From assembly GCF_038181555.1 (NCBI RefSeq), contig NZ_JBBWUA010000009.1:1-64000 (forward strand): DNA of 64,000 nt, read 5' to 3'. The position numbers and the translations under genes are program-made. This document shows, piece by piece, positions 44,201-53,147 of this stretch (position 1 is its first letter; the number at the start of each line of letters is the position of its first letter). A model generated the notes under the pieces. The model had not been told where the DNA came from, made no database searches, and was given only the letters and a program-made list of their open reading frames with translations. This stretch comes from Desulfitobacterium sp038181555 (GTDB lineage Bacteria; Bacillota; Desulfitobacteriia; Desulfitobacteriales; Desulfitobacteriaceae).

Positions 44201-44893
44201 TTAAAATGCTTTGACCGGGTTAATCCGAACTCCAGGCCCCATGGTAGAGGACACTGTAGCACTGCGGACATATTGACCCTTAGCAGCAGCAGGCTTTGCT
44301 TTAAGCAAAGTCTCTGTCAGAACTTTATAGTTCTCGAAAAGTTGCTCTTCGCTAAAGGATACTTTGCCGATTGGAGCATGAATGATACCGGCTTTATCAG
44401 CACGATATTCAATCTTACCAGCTTTGATTTCTTTGACGGCTTTTTCGACATCAAAGGTTACAGTACCGGTCTTAGGGTTTGGCATAAGTCCCTTAGGACC
44501 AAGCACACGACCCAGCTTACCGACCATACCCATCATATCGGGTGTTGCCACAACGACATCAAAATCAAACCAACCTTGCTCAATTTTGGCGATCATATCT
44601 TCAGCACCAACAAAATCTGCACCAGCAGCCTCTGCTTCTTTAGCCTTTTCGCCTTTAGCGAAAACTAAGACGCTACGAGTTTTACCAGTTCCATTCGGAA
44701 GCACAATAGCTCCACGGATTTGTTGATCGGCATGACGTGTATCAATACCGAGCTTGAATGCTACTTCGACAGTTTCGTCAAACTTTGCTTTAGCAACCTT
44801 TTTAACGATAGCTATCGCTTCTGCTGGCTCATGAAGAGCAGCGCGGTCAAAAGCTTTAACTGCTTCTTGATAGTTTTTTCCTACTTTGGCCAT
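44201..44893 (-). CDS. rplA: 50S ribosomal protein L1
   Basis: 230 residues. MAKVGKNYQEAVKAFDRAAL, VVATPDMMGMVGKLGRVLGP and LMPNPKTGTVTFDVEKAVKE are typical. It forms the mobile L1 stalk at the E site. It follows rplK by 48 nt. Confidence 0.98.
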   Translation of the reverse strand: MAKVGKNYQEAVKAFDRAALHEPAEAIAIVKKVAKAKFDETVEVAFKLGIDTRHADQQIRGAIVLPNGTGKTRSVLVFAKGEKAKEAEAAGADFVGAEDMIAKIEQGWFDFDVVVATPDMMGMVGKLGRVLGPKGLMPNPKTGTVTFDVEKAVKEIKAGKIEYRADKAGIIHAPIGKVSFSEEQLFENYKVLTETLLKAKPAAAKGQYVRSATVSSTMGPGVRINPVKAF

Positions 44894-44941
44894 TCTTTAA
44901 CCTCCTAGTGGTTCTTCGGGACTAGCCCTCCCACGTAATAA

Positions 44942-45370
44942 TTAACCTTCGACGATAGTGATTCCCATGCTGCGCGCAGTGCCTTCAATCATGCTCATAG
45001 CTGCTTCAACACTTGCTGCATTGAGATCCTTCATCTTGGTTTCGGCGATTTCGCGAACCTTGGTCTTGCTGACTTGAGCTACCTTTTTGCGGTTAGGCTC
45101 AGCAGAACCCGACTCAATGTTGGCTGCCTTCTTTAATAAAATAGATGCAGGGGGAGTTTTGGTAATAAAGGTAAAGGATCGGTCTTCATAAACGGTAATC
45201 TCAACCGGAATAATCAGTCCCGCTTGATCCTTTGTGCGCTCGTTGTATTCTTTGCAGAAGGCCATAATGTTGACCCCGTGCTGTCCAAGAGCCGGACCAA
45301 CCGGAGGTGCCGGATTTGCTTTACCTGCGTTGATAGCTAGTTTTACCAAACCAACGACTTTCTTTGCCAT
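44942..45370 (-). CDS. rplK: 50S ribosomal protein L11
   Basis: 142 residues. MAKKVVGLVKLAINAGKANP, PVGPALGQHGVNIMAFCKEY and C-terminal SMIEGTARSMGITIVEG. It binds the GTPase-associated region of 23S rRNA with L10. It follows nusG by 36 nt. Confidence 0.98.
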   Translation of the reverse strand: MAKKVVGLVKLAINAGKANPAPPVGPALGQHGVNIMAFCKEYNERTKDQAGLIIPVEITVYEDRSFTFITKTPPASILLKKAANIESGSAEPNRKKVAQVSKTKVREIAETKMKDLNAASVEAAMSMIEGTARSMGITIVEG

Positions 45371-45406
45371 AGTTACACCTCCTTAATAGGGTAATTACTA
45401 CTTAGC

Positions 45407-45934
45407 TTAGTCGACTTTCTCGACTTGTGCAAAATCAAGTTCTACCGGTGTCTCACGTCCAAACATTGAGACGGAAACCCGGAGCTTTCCTTTATCTCCA
45501 AGGATTTCACCAACAATAGCGACAAAATCCTTAAAAGGACCTGAGGTAACACGTACGCTTTGACCTACAGAATAATCCACTCGCGTACGAATTTCTTCCA
45601 CACCCATTTGACGTAAGATGGCTTGAACTTCATGATCTAATAAAGGTATTGGCTTGGCACCGGTTCCGACAAAGCCGGTCACGCCCGGAGTATTGCGCAC
45701 CACATACCATGAATCGTCCGTCATATCCATTTCCACCAGAACATAGCCTGGGAAAACCTTACGCTTGGCGACTTTCTTCTTCCCATTTTTGATTTCGATC
45801 TCATCTTCCATAGGAACAAGAACGCGGAAGATTTTATCTTCCATATTCATAGACTCTACGCGTTTTTCAAGATTAGTCTTCACCTTATTCTCGTAGCCAG
45901 AGTAAGTGTGAATAACATACCAGTTCTTTGTCAT
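45407..45934 (-). CDS. nusG: transcription termination/antitermination factor NusG
   Basis: 175 residues from the ATG at 45934, giving MTKNWYVIHTYSGYENKVKT; GGAGG is 14 nt upstream, longer than ideal. NGN domain (KVFPGYVLVEMDMTDDSWYV) and C-terminal KOW (VTSGPFKDFVAIVGEI). It binds the polymerase clamp and can link it to ribosomes. Confidence 0.96.
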   Translation of the reverse strand: MTKNWYVIHTYSGYENKVKTNLEKRVESMNMEDKIFRVLVPMEDEIEIKNGKKKVAKRKVFPGYVLVEMDMTDDSWYVVRNTPGVTGFVGTGAKPIPLLDHEVQAILRQMGVEEIRTRVDYSVGQSVRVTSGPFKDFVAIVGEILGDKGKLRVSVSMFGRETPVELDFAQVEKVD

Positions 45935-46008
45935 ATTTCGAACAGGAACCTCCAATACAAGGCCCCAAAACAACTTGCCAAAAGCATTTGGGCAACCTGT
46001 TTGAGTAC

Positions 46009-46227
46009 CTATCCGAGAATCTTGGTCACTAAAATACTAAATCCACTGTCTACAACCCATAGCAAGACAGCTACGAAAGCAACAGCGACGAGAACCACTC
46101 CAGTATAAGTCAAAAGCTGTTTACGGTCTGGCCAGTGTACTTTCTTAAGTTCACTCCATACTCCTCTGAAGTACTCTGATGACTTCTCTTTTCCAGGAGC
46201 ATTCGTTTGCTTTTTAACTGCGCCCAT
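46009..46227 (-). CDS. secE: protein translocase subunit SecE
   Basis: 72 residues. A polar, charged N-terminus is followed by EYFRGVWSELKKVHWPDRKQ and one membrane segment, the SecE signature. It clamps SecY. Standard place between rpmG and nusG. Confidence 0.95.
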   Translation of the reverse strand: MGAVKKQTNAPGKEKSSEYFRGVWSELKKVHWPDRKQLLTYTGVVLVAVAFVAVLLWVVDSGFSILVTKILG

Positions 46228-46362
46228 CCAATCACTTCCTTACAACTCTGAGTCACCAATACTGACAACGCAGCCCGGCGTACAGACATTTGGCAGATAC
46301 GATAAACAAAACTTGGCGGCTGCCTTAGTTGCGTTATACTATCAATCGATGTAGAAACCTTC

Positions 46363-46512
46363 TTACTTGGTTTCTTTGTGAGATGTGTGGGACTTGCAAA
46401 ACTTACAATACTTTTTAACTTCTAAACGATCCGGGTTGTTTTTCTTATTCTTTATAGAAGCATAATTTCGGTTTTTACATTCGGTACAAGCTAAAGTAAT
46501 GCCAACACGCAT
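46363..46512 (-). CDS. rpmG: 50S ribosomal protein L33
   Basis: 49 residues; ATG at 46512 with GGGAGGTG upstream. Starts MRVGITLACTECKNRNYASI and ends KFCKSHTSHKETK; Cys pairs CTEC and CKFC mark the zinc-binding form. The next 135 nt up to secE hold no further frame I can support. Confidence 0.95.
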   Translation of the reverse strand: MRVGITLACTECKNRNYASIKNKKNNPDRLEVKKYCKFCKSHTSHKETK

Positions 46513-46569
46513 TTACGAACACCTCCCTGGGCACGACTAAAAAATCCGCATTCAATCCATGCTCATAAT

Positions 46570-46598
46570 ACATTATCATATGAAAATTAGCATGTCAA
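46570..46598 (-). promoter_or_regulatory. promoter of rpmG-secE-nusG
   Basis: TTGACA (46593-46598), 17 bp, TAATGT (46570-46575), directly after the nuclease stop at 46603. Confidence 0.7.
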
Positions 46599-46602
46599 GA
46601 TT

Positions 46603-47133
46603 TTATTCCCAGATCCCTTTTCGCTGACTTTGAGCTTCTTTCTGTAGCGCCATAAAATCTTCAACATATTTCACATTGGGTGGATAGGTGGTTACCGTCG
46701 CATGTCCCTCGCGAAGAAGGACTTTGTTAACCATTTCTCCATTCAGATAAACATAAGCGAGAAGCCTATCATACTGATCCCGTTCTTCCACATCCAGTTC
46801 AATCTCTACCTCTTTACCTTCCAGTAAGCCCCGAGTAAACTCTGCTGACACTTTCCCATAGGGCACAACACGATCTGGGTTGTTAGGAACGGATTCAGGG
46901 GTATTGATACCGATAAGCCTTACCCTTTCTCTTTGCCCATCCATTCTCAGTATGATTGTATCCCCGTCAACCACCCGTTCTACAGTATAGGGCCCTCTAA
47001 TCAGGGCCTCCGAAATCGTTTCCGAAAGTGTTGTTTCCGCATCTTTTTCTGGAATCCAATCAATATCTGCTATTGCCGCCAACAGTGCGAGCAAGAAAAC
47101 AAATCCAACAGACATTATTTTTCTTCTTTTCAT
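46603..47133 (-). CDS. secreted thermonuclease-like (SNase) protein
   Basis: 176 residues. A signal peptide or N-terminal anchor (MKRRKIMSVGFVFLLALLAA) is followed by a staphylococcal-nuclease fold: VVDGDTIILRMDGQRERVRL, LIGINTPES, and DQYDRLLAYVYLNGEMVN. The catalytic Arg-Asp-Glu set of SNase (R in RVRL, D in VVDGDT and E in TPES region, R in YDRLLAY) is visible. It should degrade nucleic acids outside the cell. It sits between tRNA-fMet and rpmG, an unusual position in this conserved block, and ends before its own terminator; the rpmG promoter follows directly. Confidence 0.9.
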   Translation of the reverse strand: MKRRKIMSVGFVFLLALLAAIADIDWIPEKDAETTLSETISEALIRGPYTVERVVDGDTIILRMDGQRERVRLIGINTPESVPNNPDRVVPYGKVSAEFTRGLLEGKEVEIELDVEERDQYDRLLAYVYLNGEMVNKVLLREGHATVTTYPPNVKYVEDFMALQKEAQSQRKGIWE

Positions 47134-47192
47134 ATCAACTCACCACGATCCATTGTTTCCTCTAAACAGGCTTTGAGATATGTCCGCCATCT

Positions 47193-47222
47193 AAAAACGG
47201 CTTCCGGAATTCTCCGAAAGCC
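47193..47222 (-). terminator. terminator after the tRNA pair
   Basis: GGCTTTCGGA/TCCGGAAGCC stem with a 4-nt loop followed by GTTTTT on the minus strand, 12 nt past the tRNA-fMet 3' end. Confidence 0.85.
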
Positions 47223-47233
47223 CTTAGTCTACT

Positions 47234-47308
<75 letters not shown>

Positions 47309-47350
47309 ATGTTTATCGATATTCGTAGCATGAATATCACTCTCAAATAA

Positions 47351-47434
47351 TGGTGGGCAGGGATGGATTCGAACCACCGTACCTTTCGGAACAGATTTAC
47401 AGTCTGCCGCCTTTAACCACTCGGCCACCTACCC
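47351..47434 (-). tRNA. tRNA-Tyr (GTA)
   Basis: 84 nt with encoded CCA, anticodon GTA in GACTGTAAATC, and a long variable arm as in class II tRNAs. Acceptor GGGTAGG pairs with CCTGCCC through one T-G. Confidence 0.95.
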
Positions 47435-47503
47435 TAAATAGAAGCACTTACTTATTATATACTATTTGCCTTAAAAAATACACCTTTTATCTTATAAAAC
47501 AAA

Positions 47504-47524
47504 AACCGACTCGATCAGTCGGTT
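47504..47524 (-). terminator. terminator after sigH
   Basis: AACCGACT/AGTCGGTT hairpin, then TTTGTTTT on the minus strand. Confidence 0.85.
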
Positions 47525-47536
47525 GCGCGATTACCT

Positions 47537-48190
47537 TTAGCCATCTCGACGTTCTAAATAGCGTTCAAGTTTCCTTTTAACCCTTTGGAGCGCATTATCA
47601 ATTGATTTCACGTGTCTATGTAGATCTACGGCAATTTCTTGATATGATTTTCCTTCCAGGTAAGCCATAAGAACTTTCCACTCTAAAGAACTGAGAATCT
47701 CACCCATCTTTTCTTCAATATCATCGAATTCCTCTTGGCTAATAATCAATTCCTCAGGATCGGTTATTCTCGTGCCTGATATTACATCCAGCAAGGTTCT
47801 ATCCGAATCTTCGTCATAAATTGGCTTATTTAAGGACACGTAAGAATTCAAAGGAATATGCTTCTGTCTAGTTGCTGTCTTAATCGCTGTAATAATCTGG
47901 CGAGTTATACACAGCTCTGCAAAAGCCCGAAAAGAGGAGAGCTTGTCACCACGGAAATCTCGAATAGCTTTGTAGAGCCCAATCATTCCCTCTTGGATAA
48001 TATCTTCACGATCTGCTCCAATAAGGAAGTATGATCTTGCTTTGGCTCTGACAAAGTTTTTGTACTTATTGATTAAGTATTCCTGTGCTAAACAATCACC
48101 GTTTTTGGCCAGCTCTACGACTTCTTCATCCACTATGACTTCAATCGTGTCGCATTCTACCAACACTTCAAGTTGGGCGTTTACAGTCAA
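47537..48190 (-). CDS. sigH: RNA polymerase sigma-H factor
   Basis: 217 residues from the TTG at 48190 (GGGAGGGAACGCT upstream), the usual size; a longer frame to 48229 overlaps the ribosome site. Region 2 has NFVRAKARSYFLIGADREDI and QEGMIGLYKAIRDFRGDKLS; region 4 has LEGKSYQEIAVDLHRHVKSI. Sigma-H directs transition-state and early sporulation genes. Its place before the rpmG-secE-nusG block is conserved in Firmicutes. Confidence 0.95.
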   Translation of the reverse strand: MTVNAQLEVLVECDTIEVIVDEEVVELAKNGDCLAQEYLINKYKNFVRAKARSYFLIGADREDIIQEGMIGLYKAIRDFRGDKLSSFRAFAELCITRQIITAIKTATRQKHIPLNSYVSLNKPIYDEDSDRTLLDVISGTRITDPEELIISQEEFDDIEEKMGEILSSLEWKVLMAYLEGKSYQEIAVDLHRHVKSIDNALQRVKRKLERYLERRDG

Positions 48191-48267
48191 AGCGTTCCCT
48201 CCCGTATCATGGTGATGAAGATATTGCATTTAATATCACTATTGCTCTTGTCCGCATGAACATAACC

Positions 48268-48297
48268 ATTATACCTTGGAAAATTCAAAAGCGTCAA
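48268..48297 (-). promoter_or_regulatory. promoter of sigH
   Basis: TTGACG (48292-48297), 18 bp, TATAAT (48268-48273). The stretch 48298-48480 between this and the divergent gene holds nothing I recognise. Confidence 0.75.
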
Positions 48298-48483
48298 GGC
48301 GAAGTTTTAGATGTTCTGTCGTCTCTTGCACTCTGGAAGCTGACTTTTGGTTAATTGGACAAGGACTGACTCATTATAGGACCCAGTTTACCCTATCGGG
48401 TAGGTGCGCTAACCCATCTATCTACAGAAAGGTTTTCTTGCCAATCCTTTTCAAGAATTTAGAAATTATTAGCATCTCCCCTA

Positions 48484-48492
48484 TGGTATAAT
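48484..48492 (+). promoter_or_regulatory. extended -10 promoter of the plus-strand small gene
   Basis: TGGTATAAT; -35 is weak. The RNA would start ~48500, with a GGAGG site at 48543-48547. Confidence 0.55.
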
Positions 48493-48554
48493 GAATTTAA
48501 CCGCAATAAGGGTGAATTGACCAAAACGATAATAACGCAAACGGAGGGATAACA

Positions 48555-48933
48555 GTGTTCAAGCCTTTATCGGCGCTTTGTACCCTTGCCTTTGTCTCAT
48601 TCTGTTGCTCCACCCAGTGAAATTCCTAGCGAGTTTAAGTTAATCAACGAGGCTGACTTCGTTAAAGAAGACACTGTCACCTTAGCCAGATTCGAGAAAA
48701 GAATGCGCAAGGAGATGGAGAAATTACAAAAAACACCACAAACTCAAACTACAAGGGATGTTAGAACGATTTCCTTGGCACCAATGTTTAAATATATTTT
48801 AGACCCTATTTTTTTAAGCGAACAACAATCCCACAATAAATTAGGTGAATCTTCAAACTCTGACGTAATCATAGTTAGGTTCCCAGTTCATGCCTTACCT
48901 GCGCAGATCGAATCCAGCTACAATCAGCCATAA
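48555..48933 (+). pseudogene. small secreted-like protein gene, apparently frameshifted
   Basis: A GTG at 48555 with GGAGG 7 nt upstream begins a hydrophobic leader (MFKPLSALCTLAFVSFCC) that hits a stop at 48618. A second frame, open from a TTG at 48586 to 48933, codes for ~115 residues (PSEIPSEFKLINEADF ... APMFKYILDPIFL) but has no ribosome site and an in-frame stop at 48550. Joining the two by one base shift would give a signal peptide plus a ~105-residue protein. It may be a recent frameshift, a sequencing error, or a true short leader peptide. I do not recognise the family. Confidence 0.5.
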
Positions 48934-48958
48934 AACCCCGGGTTCAAACCCGGGGTTT
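48933..48958 (+). terminator. terminator of the small plus-strand gene
   Basis: AAACCCCGGGTT/AACCCGGGGTTT perfect hairpin with a TTTTT tail on the plus strand. It also lies just past the rlmB stop and may act there. Confidence 0.85.
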
Positions 48959-48985
48959 TTCTCTGTCTACCCTGACCTATAATCT

Positions 48986-49723
48986 CTATCTTCCGCTCCG
49001 CTGACGGACAACTTCATATAATAAGATGGATCCGGCGACACTGGCATTTAAAGAATTAATCTTCCCCCTCATGGGAAGGCTTACTATTTCATCACAGGTT
49101 TCCTTGACCAGTCGGCTCAATCCCTTCCCTTCACTGCCTACAACGATCACCCTAGATCCTGTAAGATCCGAATGATAAACCTCCGTCCCACCCGCTTCGG
49201 CCCCAGAGACCCAACAACCGGCCTTTTGGAGGTCCTTCAGGGTCTGGACCAAGTTCCCTACCCGAGCGACTAAGACATGCTCTATGGCACCTGCTGAGGT
49301 CTTTGCTACGGTAGAGGTGAGGGACACGCTACGGCGCTTCGGTATAATCACACCATGGACTCCAGCTGCATCGGCAGTCCGGATGAGAGCACCTAGATTA
49401 TGAGGGTCTTCCACCTCATCGAGAACAAGAATAAAAGGATCCTCTCCTTTATCTTTGGCCAGAGCCAAGATATCCTCGACTTCTGCATATTCACGGGGGG
49501 AGACATAAGCTAAAACGCCTTGATGCTTGGCTTTCTCTGTCAAGCGATCTAGGGCGACTTTGTCGACAAATTGGAAGGGAATTTGGTGTCCTCGGGCATG
49601 GCTCACCATGTCTTGGAAGCGACCGCCAGTGCCTTCTGATTGGAAGAGCAGTTTGTTGACGGGCTTGCCTGATTGGAGGAGTTCCCAGACCGCGTTACGG
49701 CCGTAAATGACTTCGTCGTTCAT
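48986..49723 (-). CDS. rlmB: 23S rRNA 2'-O-methyltransferase, SpoU/TrmH family
   Basis: 245 residues. An N-terminal substrate-binding domain (VIYGRNAVWELLQSGKPVNK) is followed by a SPOUT knot: ILVLDEVEDPHNLGALIRTA, VVGSEGKGLSRLVKETCDEI and LPMRGKINSLNASVAGSILL. These three are the family motifs. The likely target is G2251 in 23S rRNA, though TrmH-family specificity is hard to read from sequence. It is the last gene of the cysE-cysS-mrnC-thyX run, separated from thyX by element E1. Confidence 0.93.
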   Translation of the reverse strand: MNDEVIYGRNAVWELLQSGKPVNKLLFQSEGTGGRFQDMVSHARGHQIPFQFVDKVALDRLTEKAKHQGVLAYVSPREYAEVEDILALAKDKGEDPFILVLDEVEDPHNLGALIRTADAAGVHGVIIPKRRSVSLTSTVAKTSAGAIEHVLVARVGNLVQTLKDLQKAGCWVSGAEAGGTEVYHSDLTGSRVIVVGSEGKGLSRLVKETCDEIVSLPMRGKINSLNASVAGSILLYEVVRQRSGR

Positions 49724-49791
49724 GAGTTGGGGTCAGTCCTTTCGTTTGCCTTTGTTTAAGGCGGCTAGGTATATGCACATTTGTAGTAATT

Positions 49792-50407
49792 CTCCAGGAT
49801 TTTGTTTTAGCCCGTTCACTCCGTAAGCTGCGCGCACCCGTTCTAATCGCTTAATCTATCCACTACGTCTGGTCCCACGCTAAATCGCCTTCCTTGGCTC
49901 TCTAGCGTGTTGGAAACGTCCTGTTTCCAACCAGACTCCGTGGCTAGATTTTCGTGAAGAACGGTTAGCTGCTCGCTTAAAGTCGTTCTCTCCGCTAAAA
50001 CAAAATCCTTGGGTTTACTCACACGGTATAGAACTTGCGACGAACAATCTTTAGAAGTTAGCCATAAGCTTTAAGGCTGCGAAGGCCGCGTAGTAACGAA
50101 AAGGTCACTCAAAACACTACAGATAGACAAAGAGCCAAAGGGGATTTTAGTACCCGGGCTGCCAAGGAACTTGTCCTTCAGAGACAACCCAAGGATTTTG
50201 ATTTACAAGAGTGAGCGACTTCTAAGCGAGCGGAAACAAAACTTCGCGAAAAGCATGCAGCGGAGACATGTTGGAAACAGGACGTTTCCAACCGGCTAGA
50301 GAGTCAGGAGACGATTTAGCCGGGAACATGTCGTAGCGGTAGGCTTGAGTGATTAGTTTTGTCCACGCAGCTTACTCAGCGAACGGTGTAAAACAAAATC
50401 CTGGAGA
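49792..50407. repeat. inverted-repeat structured element E1
   Basis: Two ~225-bp units face each other: 49792-50016 in plus sense and 50185-50407 in minus sense, with a ~170-bp centre. Each unit has its own terminal inverted repeat (CCAGGATTTTGTTTTAGC/GCTAAAACAAAATCCTTGG in the left unit). Inside come a variable stem (GTCTGGT/ACCAGAC on the left, GACATGTT/AACATGTC on the right), a stem CACGCTA/TAGCGTG or CCGGCTA/TAGCCGG, and an invariant hairpin TTGGAAACGTCCTGTTTCCAA. The same plan is in E2 (55691-56193). No coding frame fits. It fills the rlmB-thyX gap. Confidence 0.85.
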
Positions 50408-50423
50408 CACTCAAGAAGCAAGC

Positions 50424-51095
50424 TTACCGCTTCAGCACCTTAATCCGCCCACAACTCATAGCCCCTTCGTGACAAACCCCTTGAGTAACGCAGGTGGGTC
50501 CAGCTTGCCCAAAGACATTGGGAGCAACTTCCCGAACGAGCTCGAGCATTCTTTCGGCGAGGATGCGAATCTCCCATTGGGCGCGCATGCAGGTTCTATG
50601 TTCGAAGAAGTTCATTAAGGAGCGGGCGTTAAAGGTTGCCATTAAAGAGGTGGTGCAGGCGTTGGGCAGGATATAGCGAGCATCTTCTGCCGGAGCTGCC
50701 TCCAGTAAGGCCTGGTATTCTTCTTGGAGAGTGTTCATGATTCTTTCAAAACGCTCTAAGGCTTGGGGATTTTTGCGGATGCTTGGGGGGGTGACAAATT
50801 CAAAGCCACTTTCTTTAACATACCTCTGGGAGCGTTGTGAATAGCTAGCAATCCGGTGGCGAACCAATTGATGAGACAAAGCCCGGGATACACCATCGAT
50901 GGAGAACTGAAAGCTAATGTGTTCAAAGGGCGAAAGATGGCCCATGGAGCGTAATTTTTGGACAAAATCGGCCACCTTTTCATCATCCAATCGTTCCAGC
51001 AACTCGGGTACAGGATCAGGGGAATAACATAAACGAGCAGCCGCTGCAATGACCTTCTCTGGGTCCGGCGTGTATTGAATCAGTTCAACGTTCAA
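50424..51095 (-). CDS. thyX: flavin-dependent thymidylate synthase
   Basis: 223 residues, TTG start with GGAGG 8 nt upstream. ThyX motif at ~79-92: RHRIASYSQRSQRY. HISFQFSIDGVSRALSHQ and the C-terminal FEHRTCMRAQWEIRILAERM complete the fold. It makes dTMP from dUMP with FAD/NADPH and methylene-THF. ThyX suits an anaerobe with low folate-reductase demand. Confidence 0.97.
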   Translation of the reverse strand: MNVELIQYTPDPEKVIAAAARLCYSPDPVPELLERLDDEKVADFVQKLRSMGHLSPFEHISFQFSIDGVSRALSHQLVRHRIASYSQRSQRYVKESGFEFVTPPSIRKNPQALERFERIMNTLQEEYQALLEAAPAEDARYILPNACTTSLMATFNARSLMNFFEHRTCMRAQWEIRILAERMLELVREVAPNVFGQAGPTCVTQGVCHEGAMSCGRIKVLKR

Positions 51096-51122
51096 TTCTC
51101 TTTCCTCCTATTCCGTACCAAT

Positions 51123-51599
51123 CTAACAATCCATCTCATTCTGCTCATGACTTTGGACTAGTTCATCGCTTGTAGCATCGTCTTCTTTGAGGATATTAGC
51201 TTTTGACTTTTCCCCATCGCCTTCCAGAATGAGCTCGTCCACCTGTTCAAAAGCCCAAAGCATTCGTTCTGTTTTGTCTGTGAGCTGCCAGTAGCCTACT
51301 AGGGCTTCAAAGGCAGTGGCATGGCGGTAGGTCACCACATCTGTGCTTTTCGGATGACCTCCTTTAGCATTTCTCCCGCGATGGACTATGGATGTTTCCT
51401 GCTCGTCCAAATCAGGAAGTATCTGATGAAGGAGCTTAGCTTGCGTTGCTGCACGAACATATTTTGTAGCATAGCGATGGAGATCATTTACCTTTTCATA
51501 ACCACAGTCGAGGAGATGAGTCCTAACCCAAAGTTCGTAGACAGCATCCCCCAGATAAGCCAGGGTAAGGGCATTCATTTCCTGCCAGGATCTTGGCAT
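51123..51599 (-). CDS. mrnC: Mini-ribonuclease III
   Basis: 158 residues. TLAYLGDAVYELWVRTHLL and NAKGGHPKSTDVVTYRHATA are the RNase III-like catalytic parts without a dsRNA-binding domain. It matures 23S rRNA ends in Firmicutes. The C-terminal ~25 residues are acidic and probably disordered. The ATG at 51599 has a distant GGAGG; the ATG at 51578 is an alternative. It follows cysS as in Bacillus. Confidence 0.93.
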   Translation of the reverse strand: MPRSWQEMNALTLAYLGDAVYELWVRTHLLDCGYEKVNDLHRYATKYVRAATQAKLLHQILPDLDEQETSIVHRGRNAKGGHPKSTDVVTYRHATAFEALVGYWQLTDKTERMLWAFEQVDELILEGDGEKSKANILKEDDATSDELVQSHEQNEMDC

Positions 51600-51709
51600 G
51601 GGCTCGGGCAGAACGCCCTCCCCTCCTTTCCATACTCACTAGCGATTTTTCTAGATTTTTCTTCAATTATATATCTATCCACTTCTAACAATCAGGATAC
51701 TTATCCATA

Positions 51710-53143
51710 TTACTTGATTGTCCAGCGGGCGCCTTGGGGCGTATCTTCAAGTACAATCCCTAAATCTTTCAGGCGATCTCGGATGAGGTCGGACATCTCC
51801 CAGTCTTTCTTCTTTCGTGCGATAGCCCGTACCTCTAAGAGCAGATCCATGACCTGATCCAACTTTTCATTTCCAGCTTCCGCATTGTTGGCAGGATGAG
51901 CTAGGTCAATGCCCAGAACATCTGCTAGTTCCCAAAGAGCAGTTCGAGCTTTTTGGAGGCCGACCGAGTTGTATGGATAAGCTTGAACATGGGCGTTAAT
52001 GACTTTGCCAAGCTCAAAAAGACTCGCATAAGCTAAAGCGGAATTAAAGTCGTCGTCCATAGCACTCTCAAACTCGCGCTGAGCTTCTTCTGCCGCAACA
52101 ATTAGCTTCTGATCCTCCGCATTATCGACGGGTTTTTCAACCTGGCGTCCGAGAGCTTCATCAGCTAAGCGGATGCTGGTTTGTAGGCGCTCCAGACCTT
52201 TTTGAGCCATGCGCAGGTTCTCATCATCAAAGTCTAGCGGACTACGATAATGGGTTCCCAAAAGATAGAAACGGATAACTTCACCAGGGAAATGCTCAAG
52301 GATTTCTCGGACGGTGAAGAAATTTCCTAAGGATTTGGACATTTTCTGCTGATTGACAGTTAAGAAGGCATTATGCATCCAGTAGCGAGCGAAAGTCTCA
52401 CCATGAAGATAGCCTTCCGATTGTGCGATTTCATTCTCATGATGAGGAAACACCAGATCCCCGCCACCACCATGGATATCAAAGCCCGCTCCCAGATATT
52501 TGAGGGACATAGCGGTGCACTCAATATGCCAGCCCGGACGGCCTTTTCCCCAAGGGCTTTCCCAATAGGGCTCCCCGGGTTTCGCACTCTTCCACAGGGC
52601 AAAATCCATCGGATTATGCTTGCGCTCTTCTACTTCCACCCGAGCTCCCGCTTGCATATCCTCAAGGGTGCGACCGGAGAGCTTTCCATAAGTAGGAAGC
52701 TTATCGACAGCGAAATAAACATCGCCCTCCACAGCATAGGCTAAGCCGGATTCCTCCAGACCCTTGATGATTTCTATCATCTCCGGTATATGATCCGTCG
52801 CCTTAGGATGAATGGATGCGGTCATTAAATTCAGAGCCTTCGCATCCTTAAAGTATTCTTCAATATATTTTTCAGCCAACTTTAGAGGGTCCATACCCTC
52901 TTCGTTACCACGGTTAATAATTTTATCATCAATATCCGTAAAGTTCTGGACAAAAGTGACATCATAGCCCTTATAAAGCAGATAACGACGAATCATATCA
53001 AAGACAACGAGCATTCGTCCATTTCCGACATGAAAGTAGTTGTATACCGTTGGGCCACAGGTGTACATGGCCACCTTGCCTTCTTCCCGGGGTATAAACT
53101 CTTCTTTCTGGTGGCTCATTGTATTAAATAGTCTCAGCGACAT
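51710..53143 (-). CDS. cysS: cysteinyl-tRNA synthetase
   Basis: 477 residues. HIGH-like FHVGNGR in YTCGPTVYNYFHVGNGR, zinc/active-site WHIECTAMSLKYLG, GDLVFPHHENEIAQSEG and KMSKSLGNFFTVREIL. It charges tRNA-Cys. It lies 4 nt after cysE; both are under the Cys T-box at 53860-54165, tying Cys synthesis and charging together. Confidence 0.98.
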   Translation of the reverse strand: MSLRLFNTMSHQKEEFIPREEGKVAMYTCGPTVYNYFHVGNGRMLVVFDMIRRYLLYKGYDVTFVQNFTDIDDKIINRGNEEGMDPLKLAEKYIEEYFKDAKALNLMTASIHPKATDHIPEMIEIIKGLEESGLAYAVEGDVYFAVDKLPTYGKLSGRTLEDMQAGARVEVEERKHNPMDFALWKSAKPGEPYWESPWGKGRPGWHIECTAMSLKYLGAGFDIHGGGGDLVFPHHENEIAQSEGYLHGETFARYWMHNAFLTVNQQKMSKSLGNFFTVREILEHFPGEVIRFYLLGTHYRSPLDFDDENLRMAQKGLERLQTSIRLADEALGRQVEKPVDNAEDQKLIVAAEEAQREFESAMDDDFNSALAYASLFELGKVINAHVQAYPYNSVGLQKARTALWELADVLGIDLAHPANNAEAGNEKLDQVMDLLLEVRAIARKKKDWEMSDLIRDRLKDLGIVLEDTPQGARWTIK

Positions 53144-53147
53144 GAAC

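Noticed and set aside
49792..50407. E1 as an insertion sequence with a transposase
   Set aside because: No frame of useful length is present in the element; frames near its right end are antisense to thyX or come from the repeat itself.
51123..51599. mrnC as a truncated full RNase III
   Set aside because: Length and position next to cysS are those of Mini-III, which naturally lacks the dsRNA-binding domain.
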